Numbered from the stretch's first letter, positions 9,653 through 18,326 are shown. The stretch is 64,000 nucleotides of DNA from Zunongwangia atlantica 22II14-10F7 (GCF_002094855.1 NZ_ARYN01000011.1:124001-188000); one strand, 5' to 3'. The notes: a model not told the origin generated them from the letters alone. A program made the numbers and translations.

Positions 9653-9754
9653 TTTATTGGCACAGCCAAAGGGTATATTACTCTTAGGCTTGCCTCGAAA
9701 TTAAAAAATTGTTTCTAGTGAATGCCACGTGGGCTTGCCCCGAGGTAGTTTACT
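9653..9754 (+). repeat. Dispersed intergenic repeat, copy A (long form)
   Basis: It opens with TTTATTGGCAC then AGCCAAAGGGTAT and closes with GCTTGCCCCGAGG then TAGTTTACT. About 55 extra bases lie between the two halves compared with the short copies, including GCTTGCCTCGAAATT and GAATGCCACGTGG. The interior aligns with copy C at 37497. It lies between the mannosidase operon terminator and the ABC operon promoter. Confidence 0.85.
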
Positions 9755-9888
9755 AAAATTATAACCGATTTTATATAATTTCAGCACATATTTTTAAGTG
9801 GATATTCATTATCTTTTCTGTCTAAATTCAGAAAATCAAAATTAAGTTAAAGCCAGGTTTATTAATGTATGTAAACGAAGCAATGATT

Positions 9889-9896
9889 TATATTTG
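9889..9896 (+). promoter_or_regulatory. Bacteroidota-type -7 promoter element
   Basis: TATATTTG matches the TAnnTTTG consensus of the primary sigma factor in this phylum. It lies 25 nt upstream of the ATG at 9921 and would give a leader of roughly 15-20 nt for the ABC transporter operon. No convincing -33 TTTG was seen. Confidence 0.55.
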
Positions 9897-9920
9897 TCTT
9901 TCAAGCTTAGTCATTTTTAA

Positions 9921-10460
9921 ATGAATTTTCATGATCTGCCAAAACAACCAAGTATTTTTCTATCGTACTGGAATGTAGGAAAGCTGTTGTATGGCGCATT
10001 ACTTCTTTTTATTATCGAAACCTTGTTTTATTACGCAAAGTTTAATGAATCGCTTGTAGCCAATGATTTGCTTATCATTGGCTTTTGGCTTTGGTGTTTA
10101 CTTTTCTCTTTTATTCACATGTTTTTGGTAATGGCCGATGTTTGGTCGCGATTTCAGAATTATAAAAGAGCTAAAGATCAAATGTTTCAGCATGGATTTA
10201 AAACAAAGATCGCTATAAATTATACCGGTAGTAAATGCCAGCGAATGGCGTTTATGGCCGCAGCCAAAGAGTTGGGAATCGATAAAGATGTGCAGCGATT
10301 TTATCAGAAAATGGGAATTAGCTGGTATCATTTTATTCCGACTTTTATGATAAAAGATCCATTATTTCTCTTCCGTAATTATTTTTGGTCACGTACTTTT
10401 TTAGAGCGCTACTATGCGCCAAAATTCGATTTTAGAAATCAGCAAAAGCTACTTTCGTGA
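9921..10460 (+). CDS. Membrane protein of unknown function, first gene of an ABC operon
   Basis: A 179-residue protein with two clear membrane segments (about residues 22-40, LLYGALLLFIIETLFYY, and 50-75, LLIIGFWLWCLLFSFIHMFLVM). A cytosolic or peripheral C-terminal half rich in aromatic and basic residues follows (RMAFMAAAKELGIDKDVQRFYQKMG, WYHFIPTFMIKDPLFLFRNYFW). I do not recognise the family. Its stop overlaps the GTG start of the ABC ATPase (GTGA), so it is translationally coupled and probably part of the same exporter or its regulation. Confidence 0.8.
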   Translation: MNFHDLPKQPSIFLSYWNVGKLLYGALLLFIIETLFYYAKFNESLVANDLLIIGFWLWCLLFSFIHMFLVMADVWSRFQNYKRAKDQMFQHGFKTKIAINYTGSKCQRMAFMAAAKELGIDKDVQRFYQKMGISWYHFIPTFMIKDPLFLFRNYFWSRTFLERYYAPKFDFRNQQKLLS

Positions 10461-11317
10461 TCTTAGAGGCCAATAATTTAACCAAAAGCTACAAATCTGG
10501 TAAAGCAGTAGATCATATTTCTATGCAGCTTAAAGCCGGTAAAATTTACGGGCTACTAGGTAAAAATGGTGCGGGTAAAACCACCTTGTTTAAGATATTG
10601 TGCAATTTGGTAACGCCAGATTCTGGTACGCTAAAAATTTATTCAGAGAAACGAAAGTCTATAGGTGCGATTATCGAAAATCCCGGATTGTATGGCTATT
10701 TAAATGCCTACGAGAATCTAAAGATTTTTGCTGAAATTCAGAATGCACCCCGGGATAGAAAAAGTCTTCAGGAATATTTGAAAAATGTAGGACTTCCGTT
10801 AGAGCGAAAAGATGCAGTACGTAATTTCTCGATGGGAATGAAACAACGCCTGGCTATCGCGATTGCCTTGCTAAACGATCCTGAAATTATCATTCTGGAC
10901 GAACCATTTTCAGGATTAGATCCTACGGGTGTTTCAGCATTAATTCAGCTTATAAAATCATTAGCGGTTCAGCATAAATCCATTTTAATTTCCTCACATT
11001 TAATGACCGAATTGCAGAATTGCTGCGATTATTTATACGTAATCGATAGTGGGAAATTGGTAAATCAGGGCGAAACCAATGCGCTTTTTAATAAGCATAT
11101 TTCCAGGTTTACAATAAAAGGAATCGGAGTAGGGCAGGCGAAAAACGAATTTCCAAATATCATTTTTGCTGAAGATCATAGGATCGATATTCAATGTAAT
11201 TCTACTGAAATCTCTAATGTTTTAGAAAAATTGGTTCAAAAAGGATACAAAATCACTGCCTGCGTTCCCCAGCTTACGTTGAACGAACTTTTAAGTCCGC
11301 TACCACATGATGTATAA
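10457..11317 (+). CDS. ABC transporter ATP-binding protein
   Basis: A 286-residue ATPase with Walker A GKNGAGKTT at residues 35-43, signature SMGMKQR at about 125-131, Walker B IIILDEP at about 144-150 and a switch His in SSHLM. It is of the CcmA/NatA-like type that pairs with ABC-2 permeases, often for export or antibiotic/lantibiotic resistance. The start is a GTG overlapping the previous stop by 4 nt. Its 3' end overlaps the permease gene by 11 nt. The substrate is unknown. Confidence 0.95.
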   Translation: MILEANNLTKSYKSGKAVDHISMQLKAGKIYGLLGKNGAGKTTLFKILCNLVTPDSGTLKIYSEKRKSIGAIIENPGLYGYLNAYENLKIFAEIQNAPRDRKSLQEYLKNVGLPLERKDAVRNFSMGMKQRLAIAIALLNDPEIIILDEPFSGLDPTGVSALIQLIKSLAVQHKSILISSHLMTELQNCCDYLYVIDSGKLVNQGETNALFNKHISRFTIKGIGVGQAKNEFPNIIFAEDHRIDIQCNSTEISNVLEKLVQKGYKITACVPQLTLNELLSPLPHDV

Positions 11318-12134
11318 AATTTTAAAGGTAGAGCTATTTAAGTTGTTTCGAGAAGCAAAAACCTGGTATGCGATCGCGGCAGTTCTAATAATCGAATTTA
11401 TCATTTTGTTTGCCGCATATTACCAGGGAAAAACCATTTTAGAGCTATTATTGGATAATTTAAGGCAATCTTTTTATTTCGAAGGAAACCTGCTTAACGG
11501 TAATTTATTGTTATACATTGTTTTAAACTCACTTTGGTTTAATTTACCTTTAATTTTAATGATCGTAAGTTCAGCTTTAATTACTGAAGAATACAAAACC
11601 GGAACTTTAAAAACTCTGATGTTGCAAGCGGTAAGCAAAAAGAAATTGATCACCGCAAAATATATTACGTCTGTAATTTTTACAATATCGATCTTAGCGC
11701 TTTTAATGCTTAGTAGTTTTTTATTGGCTTACGGTATTTTTGGAGATGGCGATTTGGTAGTGTATTTGGGAACTTTAAATTTTTTCCCTGCGGAAGAAGC
11801 CTTCTGCAGGATTTTATGGGCCTTTGCGTCTGGCACTTTAAGCATGATCTTTTTTACAACAGTAAGCGTAACTTTAGGAATTATCCTGAAAGAACCTACC
11901 AAAACCTGGATTGCTTCAGCTTTGTTTCTAATTTTAAGTTCGTTATTTATAAAAGCCGATTTTGGTAATTTTGGCGACTATTTTTTTCCGAAGTTAACTA
12001 ATTCATGGCAGCGATTTTTTGCGTACGATCTGGATCATTATAGTATTTGTCAAGACAACATAATGCTTTTAGGATATACTGTTTTATTTGCTTTTATTGG
12101 AATTTATAAATTCAGTAAAACCGATATTGGATGA
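11307..12134 (+). CDS. ABC-2 type transporter permease
   Basis: A 275-residue protein with about six membrane segments (for example AIAAVLIIEFIILFAAYY near the N-terminus, LILMIVSSALI, and a C-terminal IMLLGYTVLFAFIGIYKF). The block ALITEEYKTGTLKTLMLQAVSKKKLITAKYI is the typical ABC-2 permease coupling segment. It overlaps the ATPase gene by 11 nt and the next gene by 4 nt (ATGA). It forms the membrane part of the exporter encoded by this operon. Confidence 0.93.
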   Translation: MMYKILKVELFKLFREAKTWYAIAAVLIIEFIILFAAYYQGKTILELLLDNLRQSFYFEGNLLNGNLLLYIVLNSLWFNLPLILMIVSSALITEEYKTGTLKTLMLQAVSKKKLITAKYITSVIFTISILALLMLSSFLLAYGIFGDGDLVVYLGTLNFFPAEEAFCRILWAFASGTLSMIFFTTVSVTLGIILKEPTKTWIASALFLILSSLFIKADFGNFGDYFFPKLTNSWQRFFAYDLDHYSICQDNIMLLGYTVLFAFIGIYKFSKTDIG

Positions 12135-12787
12135 AATTAAGGATCATTTTTTTGCTGATTTTAATGCTAAGCGTGAGCTTACAGGCGCAGGAGATCGATA
12201 AAGATTTATTGCGAATTAAAGAGAGAATGGAAGAGGTTTCACATTTCACCGCAGATATTGTGGTAGATGTGGAAGCGCCCTTTATAAATATGCCTCCAAA
12301 AACGGCCTCGATGGAATATAATCGAGGCGAGAAAATAAAGTTTAAGAGTAAAGATTTTTTAATCTTTCCAAAACGCGGACTAGATTTTACGTTTTCTGAA
12401 CTTTTTGAGCATCCTTTTATCAGTGTAGATCGTGGTTTTAAGACGATCGATAATCAAAATTTGAAAGTTTTAAGCGTGATTCCAAAAGATGAAAAAGCCG
12501 ATATGGCGATGGCGACTCTTTATCTGGATATTGAAAATGATCATATTATAATTTCTGAAATTACCACTAAAAATCAGGGAAGCTATACTTTACAAATGCA
12601 GTATAATGCTACTGAAATATTACCAGAATATATTGAAGTTTCTTTTGCGATCGAAAATCTAAAAATTCCACTTAATTTTATGGGAAGCGATACCAAGATC
12701 GATCGTAAAGCGATGAAAAGCAATGAAACCAACACCGGCACGGTGAAATTACAAATTAAAAATTACGATATAAGCATTGCACGCTAA
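12131..12787 (+). CDS. Periplasmic LolA-like protein linked to the ABC exporter
   Basis: A 218-residue secreted protein (signal MKLRIIFLLILMLSVSLQAQ). The pattern IKERMEEVSHFTADIVVDVEAPFINMPPK followed by repeated beta-strand stretches resembles the LolA/LolB-type lipoprotein-sorting fold, as in proteins annotated as outer-membrane lipoprotein-sorting protein. It overlaps the permease stop by 4 nt, so the ABC pump and a periplasmic half-barrel protein are made together. This suggests a hydrophobic or lipid-like cargo handed to the periplasm (inference). The fold assignment is by pattern only. Confidence 0.75.
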   Translation: MKLRIIFLLILMLSVSLQAQEIDKDLLRIKERMEEVSHFTADIVVDVEAPFINMPPKTASMEYNRGEKIKFKSKDFLIFPKRGLDFTFSELFEHPFISVDRGFKTIDNQNLKVLSVIPKDEKADMAMATLYLDIENDHIIISEITTKNQGSYTLQMQYNATEILPEYIEVSFAIENLKIPLNFMGSDTKIDRKAMKSNETNTGTVKLQIKNYDISIAR

Positions 12788-12803
12788 GGCGAATAAAAAA
12801 TTA

Positions 12804-12951
12804 ATGATGAGAATATTGACTTTTTTGCTGCTTTTAATTTTATCTATTTTTAAAAATCACCGATAAAGAATGCGACGGAATTATGATTATTCAACTAAAG
12901 AAGGAAGAATCATTTTAAAAAGGTGAGGTTTATCTAAATCCGCTTGAATAA
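12804..12951 (+). pseudogene. Possible decayed small secreted-protein gene
   Basis: An ATG at 12804 opens a signal-peptide-like run (MMRILTFLLLLILSIF) that stops after about 20 codons. A neighbouring frame then reads ITDKECDGIMIIQLKKEE and, past a stop, KGEVYLNPLE with a stop at 12949-12951. The pieces look like one small gene broken by two frameshifts. It lies directly after the ABC operon and before a bidirectional terminator. The evidence is weak and may be chance. Confidence 0.3.
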
Positions 12952-12987
12952 AAAAAGCGATCCAGATACTATCCAGATCGCTTTTTT
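12951..12987. terminator. Bidirectional intrinsic terminator
   Basis: A perfect 12-bp stem, AAAAAAGCGATC with GATCGCTTTTTT, encloses a 13-nt loop. It separates the rightward ABC operon from the leftward DJ-1/PfpI gene ending at 13008, and can terminate both directions because of the A-run and T-run on either side. Confidence 0.85.
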
Positions 12988-13007
12988 GATAAATATATTG
13001 AACGATA

Positions 13008-13808
13008 TTAGTTCAGTTTTTCAACTAAAATTTCAGCAACCAGTTCAGATGATGCTGGATTTTGCCCGGTGATCAATAAACCGTCTTCAACAGCATAAGG
13101 AGCCCAGTTTTCTTTTTTAGAATAAATACCACCATTCTTTTTAAGCATATCTTCCACTAAAAAAGGAACTACATTGGTAAGTTGAACCGCTTCTTCCTCT
13201 TCGTTAGTAAAACCGGTCACTTTTTTACCTTCCACTAAAGAATTTCCTTCAGCATTTTTAGTGTTCTTAAATACACCTGGGGCGTGACAAACGGCAGCAA
13301 CTGGTTTGTTATGCTTATAAAAATCTTCAATAAGGGCAATAGAATGTTTATCTTCAGCTAAATCCCATAAGGGTCCGTGACCACCAGGATAGAAAATCGC
13401 ATCAAAATCTTCCTGATTTGCATTTTCTAACTTCATAGTGTTTGCCAAAACCTTCTGCGTTTCTTCATCATTATAAAAACGTTCTGTCGCTGGAGTTTGC
13501 GCATCTTCGCTTTCACTTTTGGGATCTATAGGAGGCTGCCCACCTTTTGGAGAAGCTAAAGTGATCTCAAAACCTTTATCTTTTAAAAAATAGTAGGGAG
13601 CTGCAAATTCTTCGATCCAAAAACCTGTTTTTTCTCCGGTTTCGCCTAGATCTTCATGACTTGTTAATACAAATAATACCTTTTTCATTTCGTTGTTTTT
13701 TTTAAGGTTCTCACTATTTGTTGGTTCTACTTGTGCTTCTTTTTTAGCGTTTTGCCCACAAGATGACAATAAAACCATAGTGAAAATCGCTGTTAATACT
13801 CTTTTCAT
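13008..13808 (-). CDS. DJ-1/PfpI family (Hsp31-like) lipoprotein
   Basis: A 266-residue protein with a lipobox (LLSSC, Cys17), so it is exported and membrane-anchored, which is unusual for this mostly cytosolic family. The class I glutamine-amidotransferase-like core starts near residue 41 (MKKVLFVLTSHED). It has a Glu in WIEEFAAPYY (66-67), a FYPGGHGPLWDLAED block at 139-153 and the nucleophile elbow AAVCHAPG with Cys174-His175. Relatives act as glyoxalase III, deglycase or chaperone. A -7 box is present 28 nt upstream. The internal MKKVLF could be an alternative cytosolic start, but the lipobox favours the longer form. Confidence 0.9.
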   Translation of the reverse strand: MKRVLTAIFTMVLLSSCGQNAKKEAQVEPTNSENLKKNNEMKKVLFVLTSHEDLGETGEKTGFWIEEFAAPYYFLKDKGFEITLASPKGGQPPIDPKSESEDAQTPATERFYNDEETQKVLANTMKLENANQEDFDAIFYPGGHGPLWDLAEDKHSIALIEDFYKHNKPVAAVCHAPGVFKNTKNAEGNSLVEGKKVTGFTNEEEEAVQLTNVVPFLVEDMLKKNGGIYSKKENWAPYAVEDGLLITGQNPASSELVAEILVEKLN

Positions 13809-13835
13809 TTAAGCAATTGAATTAATTTATATAGG

Positions 13836-13843
13836 CAAATGTA
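13836..13843 (-). promoter_or_regulatory. -7 promoter element for the DJ-1/PfpI gene
   Basis: On the minus strand the sequence is TACATTTG, matching TAnnTTTG. It lies 28 nt upstream of the ATG at 13808, a typical distance. Confidence 0.5.
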
Positions 13844-13883
13844 GCGTGAAGAAAGCCCTTAAAAATTGATGTATGATAAGAAA

Positions 13884-14462
13884 TTACTTCTTGGCATTCT
13901 CTCGTCTTATCCTACTTAAACTCTCGGTTGTGATTCCAAGATAAGAGGCAATATGATAATTCTTTACACTTTGTTCGATATTAGGATATGTAGTAATAAA
14001 TGCTAAATATCTTTTTTTAGCTGGTTGCGCCAGGCTTGCTAAAATTCTTTTCTGAAAACTGGCAAAAGCTCCTTCCATTTTTTTCCTGAAGAAAGTTTCT
14101 AGTTGTGGTATTTTCAGAAATAAGTCTTCCATACCTTTTTTAGAGATTTTATATAGAATGGCATCCTGAATACATTCAATATTCATGATCGCCTGGGTGC
14201 TACTAAAAAATGCAGTATAGTCACTTATCCACCAATCATTAATAGCAAATTGCAGCGTATGTTCTTTACCAGCTTGATCTATAAAATATGTGCGTAAACA
14301 TCCCTGGGTTACGTAATATTGGTAAAGTACTGTTTCATTAGCTTCTAATAAATGTTCACCCTTTTTTAATTCTAGTTTTTTAAGATGAGGGATGATTAAA
14401 AGAATTTCTTCAGAAGAAAGGGATGTACCTTTAAAAATATTTGTGACTACAGAATTTTCGAT
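13884..14462 (-). pseudogene. Crp/Fnr-family regulator lacking a standard start codon
   Basis: The minus-strand frame is open from a stop at 14466-14468 down to 13884. It encodes a full cyclic-nucleotide-binding-like domain (KKLELKKGEHLLEANET, YYVTQGCLRTYFIDQAGK, HTLQFAINDWWISDYTAFF) and a C-terminal helical region with ASYLGITTESLSRIRRE, which matches the Crp-like helix-turn-helix. No ATG, GTG or TTG occurs before the internal Met at 14186, which would delete the sensor domain. The expected start position holds ATC (IENSVV instead of MENSVV). Either an ATC start is used, or the start was lost by mutation. Whether the gene is functional is unclear. Confidence 0.75.
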
Positions 14463-14779
14463 AAGTTATAAGTTTTAAGTAGCGAGGAATGTGATGTATT
14501 TACAATTTATAATATAGGTATTAAAACCTCCGATCTTACAAGGATCTAAATTCATTTTAATGAAAAATTAATGTTTGTAAATATAGTGATAAGTGATATT
14601 TAAAATAAACTCCTTTAAGCTAAATTTTCAATAACTAAAGATTTGATAAATAACTGAAATAGAGTTGTTTTTAACTCAAAAATAAAAACAGAATCTGATG
14701 ATAACTCTAATATTGTAAAGTATTTAAGTCAATTATTGCAGCACTTTTTAAGCATTAATGCCCAAACCTGATAACCAGT
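14463..14779. other. 317-base intergenic stretch with no recognised feature
   Basis: AT-rich sequence between the start region of the Crp/Fnr-like gene and the stop of the retropepsin-like gene. I saw no open frame of useful length, no strong hairpin and no exact minus-strand TAnnTTTG box that would serve the Crp/Fnr-like gene. Confidence 0.5.
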
Positions 14780-15733
14780 TTACTTAATCCCAAATCGGTT
14801 ATTTACCAAATCGATCACAATGGTATTATTCATAAAAAGATCGCTGCCAATCACCGCTTTTAGGTTTTCAGATTTCAGGGTTTTACTAACTTTTTCAGCT
14901 TCAGTAAAAAAGGCTTTTTTATTATTAATCGGCAGGTTAACATCTGCAATTCTAATTTTGGTAATAATATTACTTCCGGTAAAACTAATTTCTTCGCCCC
15001 AAGATTTCAATTTCTTTATTTCTGTATTATTTTCTTCGGTAATACTTTTAAATAAGTCGGCATCGATTGTAGCCAAAGGGAACATGCTGGCCTGAGTGTT
15101 ATAAACCACGGCATTTTTACTTCCATTCGCAATTAGATCTAAATACAGCTGATTATTTTTAAATCGTAGTGGCGTATAACTAAAAGAATCTGCTTCCCAA
15201 TCTTCTAATTTCTCAGTAATCACTAATTGCTGAGATTTAAAATCTATAAGTAAAATTTTGTTTTTGATCTCGTTAGCTCCCAATGTCCCAATGATATCAA
15301 AATCTTTTAAGTTTTCAGATTTTCCAAAATTCTTCTGAACCATTAAGCTATCCTGAGCGATTGGTTGCTGATTTCCAAAATGGATTTGGTTATAAAAAAC
15401 ATCGTAACCTTCTCTATGCTGAATATTATTTTGTAAGGCCGGATAAGCCGAAGTAATCGCCCTTAAAGTATCGCCGTAGATCACATTATGATCGATACCA
15501 AGATCCAACTGCATTTTAAAAGTCTTGTCTATTCCTTCTAATTTCACCGGAATAAGAATTGCGCCGTGATTAATGGTAAAGCCACCCTGTTTTAATTTTT
15601 GCCATTGAAAATTGATCGTATCTGAAGCTATTTCATATTCATTTTGTACAATTTTCGCATCATTTTTACAGGCGAAAACCAATGATATAAAAATACTGTA
15701 TACAAAAATTCTGAAAGGTAAATGTTTAATCAT
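14780..15733 (-). CDS. Retropepsin-like lipoprotein of unknown function
   Basis: A 317-residue lipoprotein. The ATG at 15733 is chosen because it gives a clean signal (MIKHLPFRIFVYSIFISLVFAC, lipobox Cys) while the longer frame adds an unlikely N-terminus. The segment AILIPVKLEGIDKTFKMQLDLGIDHNVIYGDTL, and a later IGSDLFMNNTIVIDLVNNRFGI, resemble the two lobes of clan AA aspartyl proteases. The usual DTG/DSG reads DLG, so catalysis is doubtful. A structural or binding role is possible. No operon partner is obvious; the serine hydrolase stands 88 nt upstream on the same strand. Confidence 0.72.
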   Translation of the reverse strand: MIKHLPFRIFVYSIFISLVFACKNDAKIVQNEYEIASDTINFQWQKLKQGGFTINHGAILIPVKLEGIDKTFKMQLDLGIDHNVIYGDTLRAITSAYPALQNNIQHREGYDVFYNQIHFGNQQPIAQDSLMVQKNFGKSENLKDFDIIGTLGANEIKNKILLIDFKSQQLVITEKLEDWEADSFSYTPLRFKNNQLYLDLIANGSKNAVVYNTQASMFPLATIDADLFKSITEENNTEIKKLKSWGEEISFTGSNIITKIRIADVNLPINNKKAFFTEAEKVSKTLKSENLKAVIGSDLFMNNTIVIDLVNNRFGIK

Positions 15734-15820
15734 AGCATTGGTATTGGATTGAAAAAGCAATAATTTATGAAATATAAAACATTTATAGAAACTCAAATAT
15801 TACCATAAAAGTATAAGCGA

Positions 15821-16861
15821 TCAGGAATTATTCTTCTTCAATATTTTAATGATGCGGTTATAGATGATTTCGTGCAGGCTCCAGTTATAACCTTCAAAAT
15901 CTACGGTATTGGTAAACTGAATAACGACCGTGTCGATATCTTTATGATATTTGGCAATGCTTTGATATCCTGGAATCAAACCCGTATGCTCATAGCGGTA
16001 AATCGAAGAATAAATCTCTTGTTCTTTTTCATCTTTAAAAACAGAGCCATCATTTAGTGCTCTAATAAATTTTCCCAAATCTTCTGCTGTAGCCAGCATC
16101 ACATCGATATTATCGTATTTAAGATCGCCTTCGTAGCCTACATAATAGCCACTCATTACATCATCTATGTCTACATCTTGAATGGACGCATAAGTATTTT
16201 TAAGCTGAAGTGGATCTAGGATTTTTGCCTGAATATAATCGAAAGTATCGTAACCTAAAACACGCTGAATGATCCTGTCGATAAGCAGATAATTGGTGTT
16301 TGAATATTCGTAATCTGTACCTGGTGCAAAATTAGCAGGCTGGTCTAATACCAAAGCCAAATTTTCTTCAGCGGTTTCTTTTGGTGCTGCCCAGTACATA
16401 TATGTATCGGTAAAATTGGGAATCCCACTGCGATGTTGTACCATCATTCGCAGTGTAATTGTTTCAGCATTTTCGATCCTTTCCTTTAATTCTGGTAAAT
16501 AATCAGCAAGACTTTTATCTAAAGAAAGCTGGTCTTCTCGTACTAATTTCGCAATCGCAACAGCATGATAAAGTTTACTTACACTTGCTATTTTAAAAAT
16601 GGAATGTGGATCTGCCGGAATTTTCTCTTCCTTATTTTTATATCCTGCCGCATAGAATTCAGGTTCATTACCTTTCTTATCTACATACACAATAATACCA
16701 TCAAAGCCAAGACCTGTAGCCCGATTTACCTGTTCCTGTACTGTATCTGGTAAAGGCATTAACGAGGCTTTTAAAATGATCCACGGAACAAAAAAAAGAG
16801 AAGTAATTGTGCCGATAGCCAAAACTACCCGAATAATCGTTTTAGATTTTTTAGAACTCAT
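15821..16861 (-). CDS. Serine hydrolase of the class C beta-lactamase/penicillin-binding family
   Basis: A 346-residue protein with an N-terminal membrane anchor or uncleaved signal (residues 10-30). Its SxxK motif is SVSK at residues 93-96, with Ser93 as the predicted nucleophile. It also has a YSN motif (YEYSNTNYL) and HTGLIPGYQS as the probable third motif. Family members are D,D-peptidases, esterases or beta-lactamases; nothing in the sequence separates these. It is exported to the periplasm. It stands 88 nt upstream of the retropepsin-like gene and may be transcribed alone. Confidence 0.9.
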   Translation of the reverse strand: MSSKKSKTIIRVVLAIGTITSLFFVPWIILKASLMPLPDTVQEQVNRATGLGFDGIIVYVDKKGNEPEFYAAGYKNKEEKIPADPHSIFKIASVSKLYHAVAIAKLVREDQLSLDKSLADYLPELKERIENAETITLRMMVQHRSGIPNFTDTYMYWAAPKETAEENLALVLDQPANFAPGTDYEYSNTNYLLIDRIIQRVLGYDTFDYIQAKILDPLQLKNTYASIQDVDIDDVMSGYYVGYEGDLKYDNIDVMLATAEDLGKFIRALNDGSVFKDEKEQEIYSSIYRYEHTGLIPGYQSIAKYHKDIDTVVIQFTNTVDFEGYNWSLHEIIYNRIIKILKKNNS

Positions 16862-16948
16862 ATTTTAATACAAGCCTATAGAGTTTTGGGGCAGTTTAAG
16901 GCTTAATTTTATTATTAATATGAGGCTAATTTAGTTAAAATAAATGTT

Positions 16949-16987
16949 TTCGGAAATGACGAATATTGATATTCAGGATTTTCCGAA
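16949..16987. repeat. Nested palindromic hairpin
   Basis: The outer arms TTCGGAAA and TTTCCGAA form 8 bp. Inside them GAATAT and ATATTC form 6 bp around a 2-nt loop, leaving unpaired bulges of 4 and 5 nt on the two sides. It sits downstream of the unknown gene at 17022. It has no T-run, so it is not an obvious terminator; the two-part stem is reminiscent of a folded recombination site or an RNA element. Confidence 0.6.
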
Positions 16988-17021
16988 GCAATTTATTAGA
17001 AGGATTGTTGTAAGCAGTTTT

Positions 17022-17723
17022 TTATTTATAATAATAATACCAATTACTCTTATAATTATCATCAAAATTTTGCTTTGAGTCTATTTCGATTCCAAAGTTT
17101 TTTCTTTTCCAATAATTGAATTCATCGTACTCTTTTAACAGGTCGAAATATTTCTCTTCAATCAGCTTAAATTCAGTTGAATTTTTGATTTTATCCTTTT
17201 GTTCGTCTTTAAAAACGAACAAAGTTGCACTTCCTTGGGAACGAGAAATTGTCCATATTTCAGGAAGTTTTAAATCCTTATATAATTTCTCAATTTTACT
17301 GTCAGGTATAAGTTCATTAACTTCATCTCTGGCTATTGGTTCAAATGCAGAATACGAAACAAATATCTCATTTACTTCGGGATTTCTTTTAACAAGCTTT
17401 CCCCAAATTCCGCTAGCAGGTATTTTTAGCAATTTGCCATTTTGGATATATTTTTCCGCAATTTCATTCTGTTTTGTAATGTCAAAGTCAGACCACCGAT
17501 CATTTCCATTTTTAAATTCCATTACTTCTTGATGAGTTTCTAAATGAACAGCAATTTCCACTTTGCCATTATGTTTCATAAACTCTTCTTGAATATCAAG
17601 AACATTCACTTCATATTTATCTGAAATCCATTTGGCAAGGTTTTCAAATTTTTCAGCAATACGCTTTTTTCCTTGCTTAATGAGTTTCGTCTTTTTGTAT
17701 TCAATGTCTGATGGTGCTACCAA
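17022..17723 (-). CDS. Hypothetical protein, soluble, unknown family
   Basis: A 233-residue protein with no signal peptide or membrane segment. It is rich in Lys and Glu, with a basic N-terminal part (YKKTKLIKQGKKRIAEKFENLAKW), then TISRSQGSATLFVFKDEQKDK and a C-terminal tail rich in Tyr (NWYYYYK). I do not recognise a family or catalytic motif. It is isolated, with a nested palindrome on one side and 57 nt to the next gene on the other, and could be a recently acquired single-gene insert. Confidence 0.75.
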   Translation of the reverse strand: MVAPSDIEYKKTKLIKQGKKRIAEKFENLAKWISDKYEVNVLDIQEEFMKHNGKVEIAVHLETHQEVMEFKNGNDRWSDFDITKQNEIAEKYIQNGKLLKIPASGIWGKLVKRNPEVNEIFVSYSAFEPIARDEVNELIPDSKIEKLYKDLKLPEIWTISRSQGSATLFVFKDEQKDKIKNSTEFKLIEEKYFDLLKEYDEFNYWKRKNFGIEIDSKQNFDDNYKSNWYYYYK

Positions 17724-17780
17724 TTTTTGTTTCGGTTAAATTGATTACAACTTTTGAAAATAAAATATTCCTACCGAAAA

Positions 17781-18326
17781 TTAACCAGGGAACCAGCCAA
17801 CTTCTCGATCTTCGATAAGTAAACGATCTATGGTTCTTTGCTCCTCGTTTATTTCATTCTGGAATACTACATTTTCTAGCAATAAGTCTATTGTGTAATA
17901 AGTTGTATTTCCCTGTTGTGCTGTAACTATGGCAGAAATACTTATAGTTCCAGAAACAGCTTGCCAATTTCTTAGTAAGGCTACATCTCTAGAATCTGTA
18001 TCATTACAGTTATATCCCATCATGGATTGATCCCATACGCCAATAGCCATTTCGATTTCAAGATCGGGTAATTCAAAAGTCTGAAATTCTTCAGTAAGAT
18101 TTAAACGCTCTCTGGAAGAACCATTGATGCTTAAAACCACATTAGGATGTTCGATATCTAAAACCTGGTAAACATTAAAATCACTACAGCTGGAAATAAG
18201 TCCGATAAAATTTAGTTCTTCAGGTAAATTTGTGTCTATTGTTTCTTCATTATTATCATCATCATCATCACTACAGCTGGTAAAAAAGCATAGTGCTAAA
18301 AACAGGCTTAAAAATATTTTTTTCAT
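17781..18326 (-). CDS. Small lipoprotein of unknown function
   Basis: A 181-residue lipoprotein with signal MKKIFLSLFLALCFFTSC and lipid-accepting Cys18, followed by a run of Asp (SDDDDDNNEE) that commonly acts as a surface-export linker in Bacteroidota. The rest is beta-rich with two further Cys (ISSCSDF and GYNCNDTDSRD) that could form a disulphide. No family was recognised. It has no close operon partner. Confidence 0.78.
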   Translation of the reverse strand: MKKIFLSLFLALCFFTSCSDDDDDNNEETIDTNLPEELNFIGLISSCSDFNVYQVLDIEHPNVVLSINGSSRERLNLTEEFQTFELPDLEIEMAIGVWDQSMMGYNCNDTDSRDVALLRNWQAVSGTISISAIVTAQQGNTTYYTIDLLLENVVFQNEINEEQRTIDRLLIEDREVGWFPG

